DNA of 64,000 nt, taken from positions 186,001 to 250,000 of the forward strand of contig NZ_JADGIK010000002.1 in the NCBI RefSeq assembly GCF_015234135.1. The letters are read 5' to 3'. The notes under the pieces are model-generated. The model searched no databases, was not told where the DNA came from, and saw only the letters and a program-made list of their open reading frames with translations. A program made the translations under genes and the position numbers. Positions 16,525 through 26,212 of this stretch are shown one piece after another; positions within the stretch are counted from its first letter, which is position 1; each line of letters starts with the position of its first letter. Origin of the DNA: Faecalibacter rhinopitheci (GTDB lineage Bacteria > Bacteroidota > Bacteroidia > Flavobacteriales > Weeksellaceae).

Positions 16525-16556
16525 TTTGATAAATTAATCTTTATGCTTTATATTTG
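16525..16556 (+). promoter_or_regulatory. guaB promoter
   Basis: TTTG (16525-16528), 20-base spacer, TATATTTG (16549-16556): a full consensus match. Transcription should begin within about 10 bases of the guaB ATG at 16571, so the leader is very short. Confidence 0.75.
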
Positions 16557-16570
16557 CACTGCAAAAAGCA

Positions 16571-18031
16571 ATGCCTTTAACAGACAAAATACTTCAAACC
16601 GGCTATACTTTTGACGATGTGTTATTAGTACCTGCCTATTCAGAGATTCTTCCGAACCAAGTATCTTTACAAACACGTTTTACTGACAATATTATTTTAA
16701 ACATTCCGATTGTATCTGCAGCAATGGACACCGTTTCAGAAGCTCGTTTAGCAATTGCCTTAGCACGTGAAGGTGGATTATCATTTATCCATAAAAACAT
16801 GTCTATTGAAGATCAAGCCAACGAAATTGATATGGTTAAACGTTCTGAGAATGGAATGATTTCAGATCCAATCACTTTATCACGAAAACATACGTTGCGC
16901 GATGCTGTAATCTTAATGGAAAAATATAAAATTTCTGGATTACCGGTTATCGAAGAAGATAGAACTTTAGTTGGTATTATAACTAACAGAGATATTCGTT
17001 ACCAAGAAAACTTTGATCAATTAGTAGAAGAAGTAATGACTAAAGAAAATATCATTACATCTGGAATTGATACAGATTTACACAAAGCAAAATCAATCTT
17101 ATCTCAATATAGAATTGAAAAATTACCAATAATTGATGAAAATAATAAACTAATTGGTTTAATTACAATCAAAGACATTGATAATTTAACTGAATTTCCT
17201 AATGCATCTAAAGATTCTAAAGGACGTTTACGTGTTGGTGCTGGTGTTGGTGTTGGAGCGGATACGCTTGATAGAGTACAAGCTTTAGTATCTAAGGGAG
17301 TAGATATTGTAGCTTTAGATTCTGCTCATGGACATTCTGCGGGAGTAATTCGTAAAGTTGCTGAGGTTCGTAATGCATTTCCACATCTAGATATCGTTGG
17401 TGGTAATATAGTAACTGCTGATGCAGCTAAAGCTTTGATAGATGCAGGAGCAAACGCATTAAAAGTTGGAGTTGGACCTGGATCTATATGCACAACACGC
17501 GTGGTTGCTGGAGTTGGAGTTCCTCAATTATCTGCAATACATGATGTATATAATTATGCAAAAACAAGAAATGTATCTGTTATTGGAGATGGTGGAATTA
17601 AACTATCAGGAGATATTGTAAAAGCTGTTGCAGCTGGAGCAAACTTGGTAATGTTAGGAAGTTTATTTGCTGGGACGGATGAAGCTCCAGGAGAAGAGAT
17701 TATTTTCCAAGGACGTAAATTCAAAGCGTATCAAGGGATGGGTTCATTAGCTGCTATGAAAAGGGGGTCTAAAGATCGTTATTTTCAATCAGATGCTAAT
17801 AAATTAGTTCCAGAAGGTATTGAAGGTCGTGTTCCTCATAAAGGATCAATATCAGATGTAGTATACCAATTATGCGGAGGATTAAGAGCTGGTATGGGAT
17901 ACTGTGGTACACCAACTATTCAAGACCTAATCGAGAATGGTAAATTTGTTAAAATAACTGGTGCAGGATTACATGAATCTCATCCGCATGATGTTGTTAT
18001 TACAAAAGAAGCACCTAATTATTCGAATTAA
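16571..18031 (+). CDS. guaB: Inosine-5'-monophosphate dehydrogenase
   Basis: It oxidises IMP to XMP with NAD+, the committed step of GMP synthesis, in the cytosol. The 486-residue length is standard. It has a TIM barrel split by two CBS domains (about 96-205), which usually sense adenine and guanine nucleotides; the catalytic loop [18 protein letters not shown] has nucleophile Cys307. The mobile flap with an RY pair is seen in SKDRYFQ. It is a single gene with its own promoter and terminator. Confidence 0.98.
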   Translation: MPLTDKILQTGYTFDDVLLVPAYSEILPNQVSLQTRFTDNIILNIPIVSAAMDTVSEARLAIALAREGGLSFIHKNMSIEDQANEIDMVKRSENGMISDPITLSRKHTLRDAVILMEKYKISGLPVIEEDRTLVGIITNRDIRYQENFDQLVEEVMTKENIITSGIDTDLHKAKSILSQYRIEKLPIIDENNKLIGLITIKDIDNLTEFPNASKDSKGRLRVGAGVGVGADTLDRVQALVSKGVDIVALDSAHGHSAGVIRKVAEVRNAFPHLDIVGGNIVTADAAKALIDAGANALKVGVGPGSICTTRVVAGVGVPQLSAIHDVYNYAKTRNVSVIGDGGIKLSGDIVKAVAAGANLVMLGSLFAGTDEAPGEEIIFQGRKFKAYQGMGSLAAMKRGSKDRYFQSDANKLVPEGIEGRVPHKGSISDVVYQLCGGLRAGMGYCGTPTIQDLIENGKFVKITGAGLHESHPHDVVITKEAPNYSN

Positions 18032-18053
18032 GAATTAAAAGTTTTCTAAATAT

Positions 18054-18076
18054 AAGCCGTCGTTAATCGACGGCTT
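18054..18076 (+). terminator. guaB terminator
   Basis: AAGCCGTCG paired with CGACGGCTT around a TTAAT loop, followed by a T-run. Confidence 0.9.
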
Positions 18077-18102
18077 TTTTTATAGATTAAAATTTTACCC
18101 AT

Positions 18103-18129
18103 AAAAAAAACCTCTCCAATTGGAGAGGT
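18103..18129 (-). terminator. Terminator of the susCD pair
   Basis: CCTCTCC/GGAGAGG perfect stem with AATT loop; T8 follows on the minus strand. Confidence 0.85.
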
Positions 18130-18165
18130 AAAAATTATATTTGAGGATTATAATATTTTATAAAA

Positions 18166-19782
18166 TTAACGTGCAAAGTATAACTTAGAGTTAATTTCAT
18201 CACCGTTTGATAAACGAGAAGAAGCTTCTGTCCAGTTAACTCTGTTTAGTGTTTGTTGACCTATTGGATATCTTACACGTCCTGGTATATCTGTTGCAAT
18301 AACATTTCCTGACATTAATGGTGTAAATACATACGTTGTACCATTTGGTCTTGTATTAGTCTCACCTGGCATTAATAAGATTGAAGTATTAGGATATCCT
18401 GTTCTTCTATACTCATTCCATGCTTCGTCTGCGTTTCCTAATAATGCAATGTATTTTTGGTTCATTACATGTTCTTGGTTAGCTGCAGGTAAATTTGCAA
18501 TATAAGCTTCTATCATTTCAGGTTTTACTTCCCAATATTCCATATTAGCACGTACACCAGCAATGTAATTCGCTTGTGACCATCCGTTAAGTTCTGCTAA
18601 AATAAATTCAACTTCAGCGTAATCCATTAGAACTTCAGCTTTATTTATCTTTTTATAATTATGAGAAAAGAAATTTACATTAGAAGAAAGTCCATAATAT
18701 GTATCAACTGTCGGTTGACCATAAGGCATTCCCGTATAGTTATTTAAATCACCTTCAACTAGACCATATCCGCCATCATCTACAGATTTATACCATTTAT
18801 CTGTTGTTTTATATTGTGTAAATGTTAAACCTTTCGGAGCTACTAATTCAAATAATCGAGGATCTAATCCATAAGAACCTTTTTCACCTTTTAATAATTC
18901 TACAAATGTTTGGTTCACATAAAAATCTGTACGATTATCTACATAGAATAATTTCCAGAATGGATTACCTTCAGCATCTGCTGTTCCAAATTTATGAGTA
19001 GCTGACTCATCATTATTAGAAAATACACCACCTGCTATCGCTTCTGAAATGTGAGTCTGAGCAGCTGGCATTTTATCTTTTAAACGATTAGCTATTCTTA
19101 AACGTAAAGAGTTTGCAAATTTCTTCCACTTTGATGCATCTCCATTATAGATATTATCTCCTGAAATACTTCCACCCTCAACGATTTGATCAGCTGCGGC
19201 CTTCAATTCATTTAATAAATCTGCATAAATTTCTTCTTGCGTAGCATATGCTGGAACAGTATATGCATCAATTTGCAAGGCTTGGAATCTTGGATTATTT
19301 TTCTGACCGTAAGACCAATAAGGAATATCACCAAAATGAGTTACTAAATTGTCAAACGTATAAGCTAACATGATTCTACTTGTAGCAATCTGATTTTGAA
19401 TATTACCATACGCAGACATTTGTACCGTTGTAGCAGGATCTTCACAACGTTGAATTATATCTTTGTAATTATTAGCCGCACGATATAAATAGGTCCATCC
19501 ATTAGACGTTTGAGCATCTCTATATTGATATTTATCTTCTTCTAAGTAATTATTTTGAGAAGAATACTGCATCCATGGAAGTGACATACGAGCTGACCAC
19601 CACCCATCACGAGTATAATTCATTAAATATCTATTAGCTCCGTTAAATATTGTTGATGTTGGAACAATTTCTGGATTGTTCTCATTTGTATTTATAGCTA
19701 GTAAATCATTATCACAAGAAGTCAACGTTCCAACTGATGCTCCAAGTAATGTGAATAAAACTAATTTATTTATAAGTTTCAT
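18166..19782 (-). CDS. SusD/RagB-like surface lipoprotein
   Basis: A 538-residue outer-membrane lipoprotein that forms the lid of a SusCD nutrient-uptake complex. Signal peptide with lipobox LTSC (Cys23) followed by DNDLL, an acidic start that favours surface export in Bacteroidota. The helical, TPR-containing SusD fold is suggested by MDYAEVEFILAELNGW (about 388-403) and NADEAWNEYRRTGYPN near 450-466, typical of SusD-like group 2. The substrate cannot be told from sequence. It lies 10 bases downstream of its susC partner; no glycosidase or regulator is adjacent. Confidence 0.93.
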   Translation of the reverse strand: MKLINKLVLFTLLGASVGTLTSCDNDLLAINTNENNPEIVPTSTIFNGANRYLMNYTRDGWWSARMSLPWMQYSSQNNYLEEDKYQYRDAQTSNGWTYLYRAANNYKDIIQRCEDPATTVQMSAYGNIQNQIATSRIMLAYTFDNLVTHFGDIPYWSYGQKNNPRFQALQIDAYTVPAYATQEEIYADLLNELKAAADQIVEGGSISGDNIYNGDASKWKKFANSLRLRIANRLKDKMPAAQTHISEAIAGGVFSNNDESATHKFGTADAEGNPFWKLFYVDNRTDFYVNQTFVELLKGEKGSYGLDPRLFELVAPKGLTFTQYKTTDKWYKSVDDGGYGLVEGDLNNYTGMPYGQPTVDTYYGLSSNVNFFSHNYKKINKAEVLMDYAEVEFILAELNGWSQANYIAGVRANMEYWEVKPEMIEAYIANLPAANQEHVMNQKYIALLGNADEAWNEYRRTGYPNTSILLMPGETNTRPNGTTYVFTPLMSGNVIATDIPGRVRYPIGQQTLNRVNWTEASSRLSNGDEINSKLYFAR

Positions 19783-19792
19783 AGAATTCTAA

Positions 19793-22700
19793 TTAAAATT
19801 GTAATTTAAGATTCATACCATAAGTTCTAGTTGATGGTAAAGATCCACCTTCCATACCTTGTACGTTTCCACTTCCTCCAGAAGCTTGTTCTGGATCAAT
19901 ATGTTTGTTATCTAATCCCCAAGTTCCTAAGTTTCTACCAAATGCAGAAATAACTACATTAGAGAAAGGTCCTCTAAATTTTTCTGGGAATGCATAAGAA
20001 ACTGTAACCTCTCTTAATTTAATGTAATCTGCATCAAAAACATTTTGAGAAGTAGGTCCCGCATAGTAATGACCGTAGTAGCTAGCAGCAGATACGTTTC
20101 GTGTATTTTCTGCAGTGTTAGTTACTGTATAACTACCATCTAAATTCTTAACAACGTTTCCAGTTACCCCTTGAGATACAGTTCCCGTTTCACGAACATT
20201 ATTTGCAGCTGTTTCCTCTAACATACCTGAGTACATTCCGAATAAATTCGTTACTGAGAAGTATTTACCACCTTGTTGAATATCTAATAAAGCAGATAAA
20301 GTAAAGTTTTTATAAGTAAATGAGTTTCTAATACCCATATTCCAATCTGCGATGATAGAACCTAAGTTCTTAACATCCGATGATAAATATAATCCGTTAG
20401 CACCAACTACTTTGTTTCCATCAGAATCATAGATAAAATCAGTTCCTCTAATTTGACCGTATTTTTCACCTACAGCAGCTACTAAAGTTGCTTTGAATGG
20501 CGCTGATCCTAAAGTTAAACTTTCAAAATCACCATATAATTCTGTAATTTCATTATCGTTTTTAGAGAAGTTAACGTTAATCCCCCATTCAAAATCATTT
20601 GTACGAATAGGAACGATATTAACCATTGCCTCAATTCCTTTATTTACAGATTTACCTGCATTCAGCATTTTTGAAGTTACACCAGTTTCTGCACCAGTTT
20701 GAACCCCCATGATTAAATCAGTTGTTTCTTCTCTATAGTACGTAACATCAAAACCAAAACGGTTTTTAAACATTTGCATTTCTAAACCTACCTCGAAAGC
20801 TTCTTTTCCTTCTGGTTTTAAGAATTGATTCTTTTTAGATAAAGAAGTTAAAAAATAAGGACCTCCCATAAATGTAGATCCACTAAATGCGGTATTTTCA
20901 TATACATCAAAAATTTGGTGTACACCTGCATCGTTACCTGTTTTAGACCAACCTGCTCTAACTTTACCAAATTTTAACCATGAAGCATCTACAAGTTGAG
21001 AGAATACAAAAGATCCTGTTACAGAAGGGTAAAAGAATGAATTATTATGTTCTGGTAATGTTGAAGACCAATCATTACGAGCTGTTCCTTCTAAAAAGAA
21101 AGTATCTGCAAAACCTAATGATGCACTTGCATACACAGAGTTAACACGTCTTTTATACTTATTTGTAGAAACAGATGCTTGTTGTGCAGAGTTATTGATT
21201 GTATATAAACCTGGAACAATTAATCCACCATTTGTACTTGCTGACATAGAACCATAAGTTTCGTGTCTTCTATTCACTCCCGCAAAAGCATTTAAACTGA
21301 AATCACCCCACTTTTTGTCTACATGTAAACGACCTTCGTAGTTCATTTCTGTTTTCTCTCTATAACTGTCTGAGAATCCATCCTGTGCTTGGGAACCGAC
21401 TGCTACTCTTGAAGTTATGTTTAATGAAGTATTATCACCATATATATTACCTACAGCATAAAATCCAGGAGCTATATCATATTTCAACTCAAAGTTTCCA
21501 TAAAAACGGTCACGTTGATCATTTGAAGTATTTTCATTTAAAATCCAATATGGGTTATCTGAGTATTTTGGTGTAGCATCATCCCATGATGTACGGTTCC
21601 AAGATCTTTGTTCACCAGTTGAAGTTTTATAATTTTTTAAACGATTATAATCTAACTGAACTTGTCCCCATTGGTAAAGTTTTTGTGGAATTGAGTTATC
21701 ACCATATCCAAATTCTGGTCTATTATAACCATTTGTACGAACATAAGTAATACCTCCTTTCGCAGTTAATTTATCATTAAATCGTGTAGATAAATTTAAA
21801 TTAGCTGTTGTTCTTTTTAAACTTGTATTTGGTAAAATCCCTGATTGATCTACATGAGATAAAGACATACGTGCTGATGTATTCTCATAAGATTTAGAGA
21901 ACGACACAGAGTTTGTATAAGCAATACCTGTTTGGTATAAAGTTTTATAGTTTGCTTGCGCTGGCGACCATGCTCTCGTTTTTAAATAAGTAGAAGGGTC
22001 ATTAGAATCAAATGCATCCCAATGTAATACTTGTTGCCCATCTAAACGTGGTCCCCATGATTCATCAGCTGCATAATCAACTACACTATAATTTGTACCA
22101 TTGATATTAACTTGTTGAAAATCTGCATCAAAACCACCTCCATATAACTGTTGTAATTTCGGTTGAATATTTAATGATTCAAAAGCTAAACCAGTATTGA
22201 TTATAATTTCATCTTTACCTTTTTTAGCAGATTTTGTTGTAATCATAATTACCCCGTTATTCGCACGAGATCCGTATAAAGCTGAAGCTGGTCCACCTTT
22301 TAAAACGTTGATTGTCTCAACATCATCCGGATTGATATCAAAAGAACCATCACCATAATCACGTCCTCCTGAACCTGACTGTGTTGAACTTGAATTATAG
22401 TTAGAGTTATCCATTGGAACTCCATCTACAACTATCAATGGTCTATTTTCTCCAGTAATAGATCCAACACCACGTAAGATAATACGAGCTGATGTACCTA
22501 ACCCTGATGGTGCTGTAATTTGAGCACCTGCTACATTTCCAGATAAAGATTGTAACGCATTTGATCCACGTCCTTGTGATATAACATCACCCTTTACTTC
22601 TTGAGAAGCATATCCTAGTGATTTTTTATCTCTTGTAATACCTAAAGCTGTTACAACTGCCTCACCTAATTCGATATCTTCAGAAGCTTTTAAGGATACT

Positions 22701-22972
22701 GTATAAGAATTTGATTCTCCAACTACAAAAGTTTGTGATGGTGAACCCATTGATTCTACATATACATACTCTCCTATATTAGCTTGAACTGAAAAGTTAC
22801 CGCTTTCGTCAGTGTAAACTTCATTACCTCCGGAAGTTCTTACAACCGCATCCATTACAGGTAGACCTTCATGATCTTTTACAACTCCTGTAACAGTTTT
22901 TTCTTGTGCGTATAAAGAAGCACCAAATAGTAAACTTCCTAATACAAACAAGTTTTTTAAATTTCTCCTCAT
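19793..22972 (-). CDS. SusC/RagA-family TonB-linked outer-membrane transporter
   Basis: A 1059-residue TonB-dependent barrel that imports a ligand captured with SusD. Signal peptide ends ...SLYAQ (about residue 22). A carboxypeptidase-regulatory-like beta-sandwich follows (about 25-95), then the SusC linker ELGEAVVTALGITRDKKSLGYA and the plug domain with GVGSITGENRPLIVVDGVPMDN and NVLKGGPASALYGSRANNGVIMITTK. The 22-strand barrel ends ...YGMNLKLQF. It is the first gene of a two-gene operon. A TAAGTTTG box on the minus strand at 23026-23033 is a promoter candidate. Confidence 0.96.
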   Translation of the reverse strand: MRRNLKNLFVLGSLLFGASLYAQEKTVTGVVKDHEGLPVMDAVVRTSGGNEVYTDESGNFSVQANIGEYVYVESMGSPSQTFVVGESNSYTVSLKASEDIELGEAVVTALGITRDKKSLGYASQEVKGDVISQGRGSNALQSLSGNVAGAQITAPSGLGTSARIILRGVGSITGENRPLIVVDGVPMDNSNYNSSSTQSGSGGRDYGDGSFDINPDDVETINVLKGGPASALYGSRANNGVIMITTKSAKKGKDEIIINTGLAFESLNIQPKLQQLYGGGFDADFQQVNINGTNYSVVDYAADESWGPRLDGQQVLHWDAFDSNDPSTYLKTRAWSPAQANYKTLYQTGIAYTNSVSFSKSYENTSARMSLSHVDQSGILPNTSLKRTTANLNLSTRFNDKLTAKGGITYVRTNGYNRPEFGYGDNSIPQKLYQWGQVQLDYNRLKNYKTSTGEQRSWNRTSWDDATPKYSDNPYWILNENTSNDQRDRFYGNFELKYDIAPGFYAVGNIYGDNTSLNITSRVAVGSQAQDGFSDSYREKTEMNYEGRLHVDKKWGDFSLNAFAGVNRRHETYGSMSASTNGGLIVPGLYTINNSAQQASVSTNKYKRRVNSVYASASLGFADTFFLEGTARNDWSSTLPEHNNSFFYPSVTGSFVFSQLVDASWLKFGKVRAGWSKTGNDAGVHQIFDVYENTAFSGSTFMGGPYFLTSLSKKNQFLKPEGKEAFEVGLEMQMFKNRFGFDVTYYREETTDLIMGVQTGAETGVTSKMLNAGKSVNKGIEAMVNIVPIRTNDFEWGINVNFSKNDNEITELYGDFESLTLGSAPFKATLVAAVGEKYGQIRGTDFIYDSDGNKVVGANGLYLSSDVKNLGSIIADWNMGIRNSFTYKNFTLSALLDIQQGGKYFSVTNLFGMYSGMLEETAANNVRETGTVSQGVTGNVVKNLDGSYTVTNTAENTRNVSAASYYGHYYAGPTSQNVFDADYIKLREVTVSYAFPEKFRGPFSNVVISAFGRNLGTWGLDNKHIDPEQASGGSGNVQGMEGGSLPSTRTYGMNLKLQF

Positions 22973-23050
22973 CTGTTAAAACATTTTTAAAACTTATATA
23001 AACATAAACTAAAGTTCATTAATTTCAAACTTAATTATAAAAAATATTGT

Positions 23051-23058
23051 TAAATTTG
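23051..23058 (+). promoter_or_regulatory. Probable rnhB -7 box
   Basis: TAAATTTG, 17 bases before the rnhB ATG; no good -33 block was seen. Confidence 0.4.
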
Positions 23059-23075
23059 TTAAAATAATCAAAGAA

Positions 23076-23672
23076 ATGGACAAAAAATTAACAAATCTCC
23101 AATTTGAAGTAGGGTGTGATGAAGCTGGTAGAGGATGTTTGGCGGGTCCAGTAGTTGCTGCGGCAGTTATTTTGAGTGAGGAATTTAATAATGAGATAAT
23201 TAATGATTCTAAGAAGTTAAATGAGAAAACGCGCAATTCTTTACGTCTTTTTATAGAAGAAAATGCATTAGCATGGGCTGTTGGAATCGTAACTCCTCAA
23301 GAAATTGATCAAATTAATATTCTTAATGCAAGTTTTTTAGCCATGCATCGAGCACTTGATCAATTAAATACACCTATAGATATAATTGTGGTAGATGGAA
23401 ATAGATTTAATAAATACAAAGATATTCCCCACGAATGTATTATAAAAGGTGATGGAAAATACATGAATATTGCTGCGGCATCTATTTTAGCAAAAACATA
23501 TCGTGATGAAATAATGGATAAGTTAGATTTGAAATATCCAGCATATAACTGGAAACAGAATAAAGCTTACCCTACCAAAGCTCATCGAGAGGCAATTGCA
23601 AAATTTGGAACAACACCTCATCATCGATTATCATTTAAATTATTACCAGATCAATTATCATTAGAATTATAA
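23076..23672 (+). CDS. rnhB: Ribonuclease HII
   Basis: Cleaves RNA in RNA-DNA hybrids and starts removal of misincorporated ribonucleotides. It has 198 residues with the type 2 RNase H signature [21 protein letters not shown] at the N-terminus (Asp15, Glu16) and a third acidic ligand in IIVVDGNRF. The [14 protein letters not shown] segment is also typical. It is divergent from the susCD operon and followed by its own terminator. Confidence 0.96.
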   Translation: MDKKLTNLQFEVGCDEAGRGCLAGPVVAAAVILSEEFNNEIINDSKKLNEKTRNSLRLFIEENALAWAVGIVTPQEIDQINILNASFLAMHRALDQLNTPIDIIVVDGNRFNKYKDIPHECIIKGDGKYMNIAAASILAKTYRDEIMDKLDLKYPAYNWKQNKAYPTKAHREAIAKFGTTPHHRLSFKLLPDQLSLEL

Positions 23673-23705
23673 AAAAAGCCTGAAAATTAATTTCAGGCTT
23701 TTTTA
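23672..23705. terminator. Bidirectional terminator between rnhB and coaD
   Basis: GCCTGAAA/TTTCAGGC stem, ATTAA loop, A7 before and T-run after, between convergent genes. Confidence 0.85.
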
Positions 23706-23721
23706 CATATAATAATAAGTA

Positions 23722-24183
23722 TTAAATTCTAACAATATCAGGTACAAGAATTGTATAGTTTCCTCCATTTCTCATTACATCTCTTACTATACTAGAAGAA
23801 ATATATGCTTTTCCTGATGAGGTTAATAGGAAGATCGTTTCAATGTCATGATTTGTAATTGCACGATTGGTATGAGCTATCGCTTTCTCAAATTCAAAAT
23901 CGGCAGGATTTCGTAAACCTCTCAAAATAAATTGAGCATCTACTTCTCTACAATAATCTACCGTTAAACCTTCGTACACATCGACCTCAACATTTTTAAA
24001 TTTCGCAACAGATTGTGCTATAAAATCTCTACGTTGTTCTAATGAAAACATATAGTTTTTAGATGAATTAGTACCGATCGCAACAATTATTTTATCAAAA
24101 AGAGGTACTGCTCTTTCTATAATATCCAAATGACCTATTGTAATGGGATCAAAAGAACCTGGAAAAACCGCTACTCTTGCCAT
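23722..24183 (-). CDS. coaD: Phosphopantetheine adenylyltransferase
   Basis: Makes dephospho-CoA from 4'-phosphopantetheine and ATP. It has 153 residues with the nucleotidyltransferase motif GSFDPITIGHLD (9-20) and the C-terminal signature SSSIVRDVMRNGG. Its start overlaps the end of ddl by 13 bases, so the two are translationally coupled. Confidence 0.97.
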   Translation of the reverse strand: MARVAVFPGSFDPITIGHLDIIERAVPLFDKIIVAIGTNSSKNYMFSLEQRRDFIAQSVAKFKNVEVDVYEGLTVDYCREVDAQFILRGLRNPADFEFEKAIAHTNRAITNHDIETIFLLTSSGKAYISSSIVRDVMRNGGNYTILVPDIVRI

Positions 24184-25160
24184 GGTGATTTTCTATTTAA
24201 TGCTAAATTAATTTCACTATCCATTAAATCAGATAATTCAATTTTAGAATATGCTGCTTGTTGTGGAAAAATACTAGCAGGTGAGAAACCTGGTAAAGTA
24301 TTCATTTCAATAAAATGAGGTTCACCATTAACTATAATATATTCAGATCTAGAAAAACCTGTCATATTTAATGATGTATAAGCCTTTTTAGATATTTCTT
24401 CTACTCGCTTAGTAACTTCGTCTGGAATTCTAGCAGGAGTTATTTCTTGTGATTTTCCTTCATATTTAGCTTCATAATCAAAAAATTCATTGTCCGAAAC
24501 AATTTCTGTGATTCCTACAACTTTAATTTCACCTCGATAATTTAAAACACCTACAGAAACTTCAATACCATCTAAGAAAGATTCAATTAAAACCTCTTTA
24601 TCTTCATGAAAAGCTTTTATTAGAGCATCTTCAAATTGTTCTTTTTTATTCACCTTAGAAATTCCCAATGAAGAACCTGAACGATTAGGTTTTACAAAAC
24701 AAGGTAAACCTACATGAGATATAATATCTTCTACAACATAGTCAGAATCCTTCTGAATGTAGATTGACTTTGCATGTGGAATACCGTATTTGCTTAATGC
24801 TGCAATACAATCTTTTTTATTAAAAGTTAAAGCAGATTGATAAAATGGACAACCTGTATAAGGCATTCCAATTAATTCAAAATAAGCTTGTAAGTAGCCA
24901 TCTTCCCCTGGTGTACCATGAATAGTATTAAAAACTACATCAAATGTATATTTTTCACCCTCTTTTATGAAACTAAAATCTTCTTTTAGAATTGGGTATT
25001 TTTTACCATCAATTTCTGCAAACCAACCTTCCTTTAAGATACGAACGCGAGTTCGATCATATTTTTCAGCATTTAAACTTGCATAGATTAATTCTCCACT
25101 TTTTAATGAAATAACGCTTTCATCTGAGTATCCTCCTGCAACTACTGCAACTCTTAACAT
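24171..25160 (-). CDS. ddl: D-alanine--D-alanine ligase
   Basis: ATP-grasp enzyme that makes D-Ala-D-Ala for peptidoglycan precursors. It has 329 residues: N-terminal Rossmann-like part with AGGYSDE (8-14), the HGTPGEDGYLQAYFELIGMPYTGC stretch, FVKPNRSGSSLGISKV for ATP binding, and the metal-binding FIEMNTLPGF near the C-terminus. It lies upstream of coaD and is divergent from the PASTA protein gene; a TATATTTG box on the minus strand (25181-25188) is the likely promoter. Confidence 0.97.
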   Translation of the reverse strand: MLRVAVVAGGYSDESVISLKSGELIYASLNAEKYDRTRVRILKEGWFAEIDGKKYPILKEDFSFIKEGEKYTFDVVFNTIHGTPGEDGYLQAYFELIGMPYTGCPFYQSALTFNKKDCIAALSKYGIPHAKSIYIQKDSDYVVEDIISHVGLPCFVKPNRSGSSLGISKVNKKEQFEDALIKAFHEDKEVLIESFLDGIEVSVGVLNYRGEIKVVGITEIVSDNEFFDYEAKYEGKSQEITPARIPDEVTKRVEEISKKAYTSLNMTGFSRSEYIIVNGEPHFIEMNTLPGFSPASIFPQQAAYSKIELSDLMDSEINLALNRKSPWQE

Positions 25161-25180
25161 GATTAAATATTAAATTTATT

Positions 25181-25188
25181 CAAATATA
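25181..25188 (-). promoter_or_regulatory. Probable ddl -7 box
   Basis: TATATTTG on the minus strand, 21 bases before the ddl ATG. It is divergent from the box at 25225-25232. Confidence 0.5.
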
Positions 25189-25224
25189 GAACTTTGATAA
25201 TAATCATTAATATTATTTTTAAAC

Positions 25225-25232
25225 TATATTTG
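25225..25232 (+). promoter_or_regulatory. Probable promoter of PASTA-rluD operon
   Basis: TATATTTG, 20 bases before the ATG at 25252. The nearest TTTG (25193) is too far upstream for a standard -33. Confidence 0.5.
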
Positions 25233-25251
25233 TACGTTATTAATAAGATAG

Positions 25252-26202
25252 ATGAATTCAGCAAAATCAATTCTAAAAGTTGTGCTTAATACTATAGCTA
25301 TTATCGCACTTTCTTATGGAGCCTATTATTTTGTATTTAATATTTGGTTAGATAGTTATACCAACCACAATGAGTCGGTTGAAGTACCTGATTTAGCCAG
25401 TATGAGTGTACAACAAGCCACACAAGTCTTAGACGATTTAGGTTTGACATATGAAGTTGACTCCGTTAATTTTGATCCTAAAATGAAACCTTATTCGATT
25501 ATCGATTACTTTCCGAATTCTAATTCTAAAGTAAAAGAAGGTCGTAGAATTTTTATAAAAGCTAACCCAAAAACTTACCGCCCAGTAGAATTACCTGATT
25601 TAATTGGTAAATCAAAGCGTTTAGCGTTTACTCAATTAGATATTTCTGGTTTAAAAATAGGAAATATTATCTATGAACCAGATTTAGCAAAAGATGCAGT
25701 ACTTAAAATCATTTATAATGGTAAAGTTTTAAAAGCTGGAGATGTATTACCCCGATTTGCTGTTGTAGATTTAGTTTTAGGACGCGGAATGTTAACAGGT
25801 GTACGCACACCAAACTTAGTAGGATTAGATTTAACTTCTGCTAAGGCAGCTATTAAAGATAATTTCTTTGAATTAGGTCAATTAAAATATATTGGTAGTT
25901 CACAAGATACAGTTGGTGCTAGAGTTGTGTATCAATTCCCTTTCAATGGAGATGCATACGACCAAGGACAGCCAATAGATTTATGGTTATCTAACAAATC
26001 AATGTCTGAAATTAAAGATCAATTGAAAATGTTAGACCGAGAATACAAAAAATTTGACGAAGATACTATTCAAGGTTCTAGATACCTTGATATACTAAAT
26101 AAAAATAATCCTCAACCCAAAGTAGAAGAACAAAGGGTGGAAACTGCTCCACAAACACAACAAGCTCCAAAAGTTGTACAAGAGGAAATTATTATTGAAT
26201 AA
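25252..26202 (+). CDS. Membrane-anchored PASTA-domain protein
   Basis: A 316-residue protein with a single N-terminal membrane segment (about 7-30) and three PASTA repeats (about 41-108, 111-178, 182-250), each starting VPDLASMS-, LPDLIGKS- or TPNLVGLD-like. A charged, Gln/Pro-rich tail follows. PASTA domains bind peptidoglycan fragments or beta-lactams in kinases and PBPs; here no kinase or transferase domain is attached. The position beside ddl and coaD supports a cell-wall link. The tail ends 11 bases before the rluD-like gene. Confidence 0.88.
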   Translation: MNSAKSILKVVLNTIAIIALSYGAYYFVFNIWLDSYTNHNESVEVPDLASMSVQQATQVLDDLGLTYEVDSVNFDPKMKPYSIIDYFPNSNSKVKEGRRIFIKANPKTYRPVELPDLIGKSKRLAFTQLDISGLKIGNIIYEPDLAKDAVLKIIYNGKVLKAGDVLPRFAVVDLVLGRGMLTGVRTPNLVGLDLTSAKAAIKDNFFELGQLKYIGSSQDTVGARVVYQFPFNGDAYDQGQPIDLWLSNKSMSEIKDQLKMLDREYKKFDEDTIQGSRYLDILNKNNPQPKVEEQRVETAPQTQQAPKVVQEEIIIE

Positions 26203-26212
26203 AAAAGAATAA

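Noticed and set aside
18166-22972. Complete polysaccharide utilisation locus
   Set aside because: Only susC and susD are present; flanking genes are housekeeping (guaB, rnhB) and no degradative enzyme or regulator is adjacent.
23009-23236. Open frame on the minus strand across the rnhB start
   Set aside because: It overlaps the conserved RNase HII signature and the susC/rnhB promoter region; the translation is Ser/Thr-rich with no recognisable feature.
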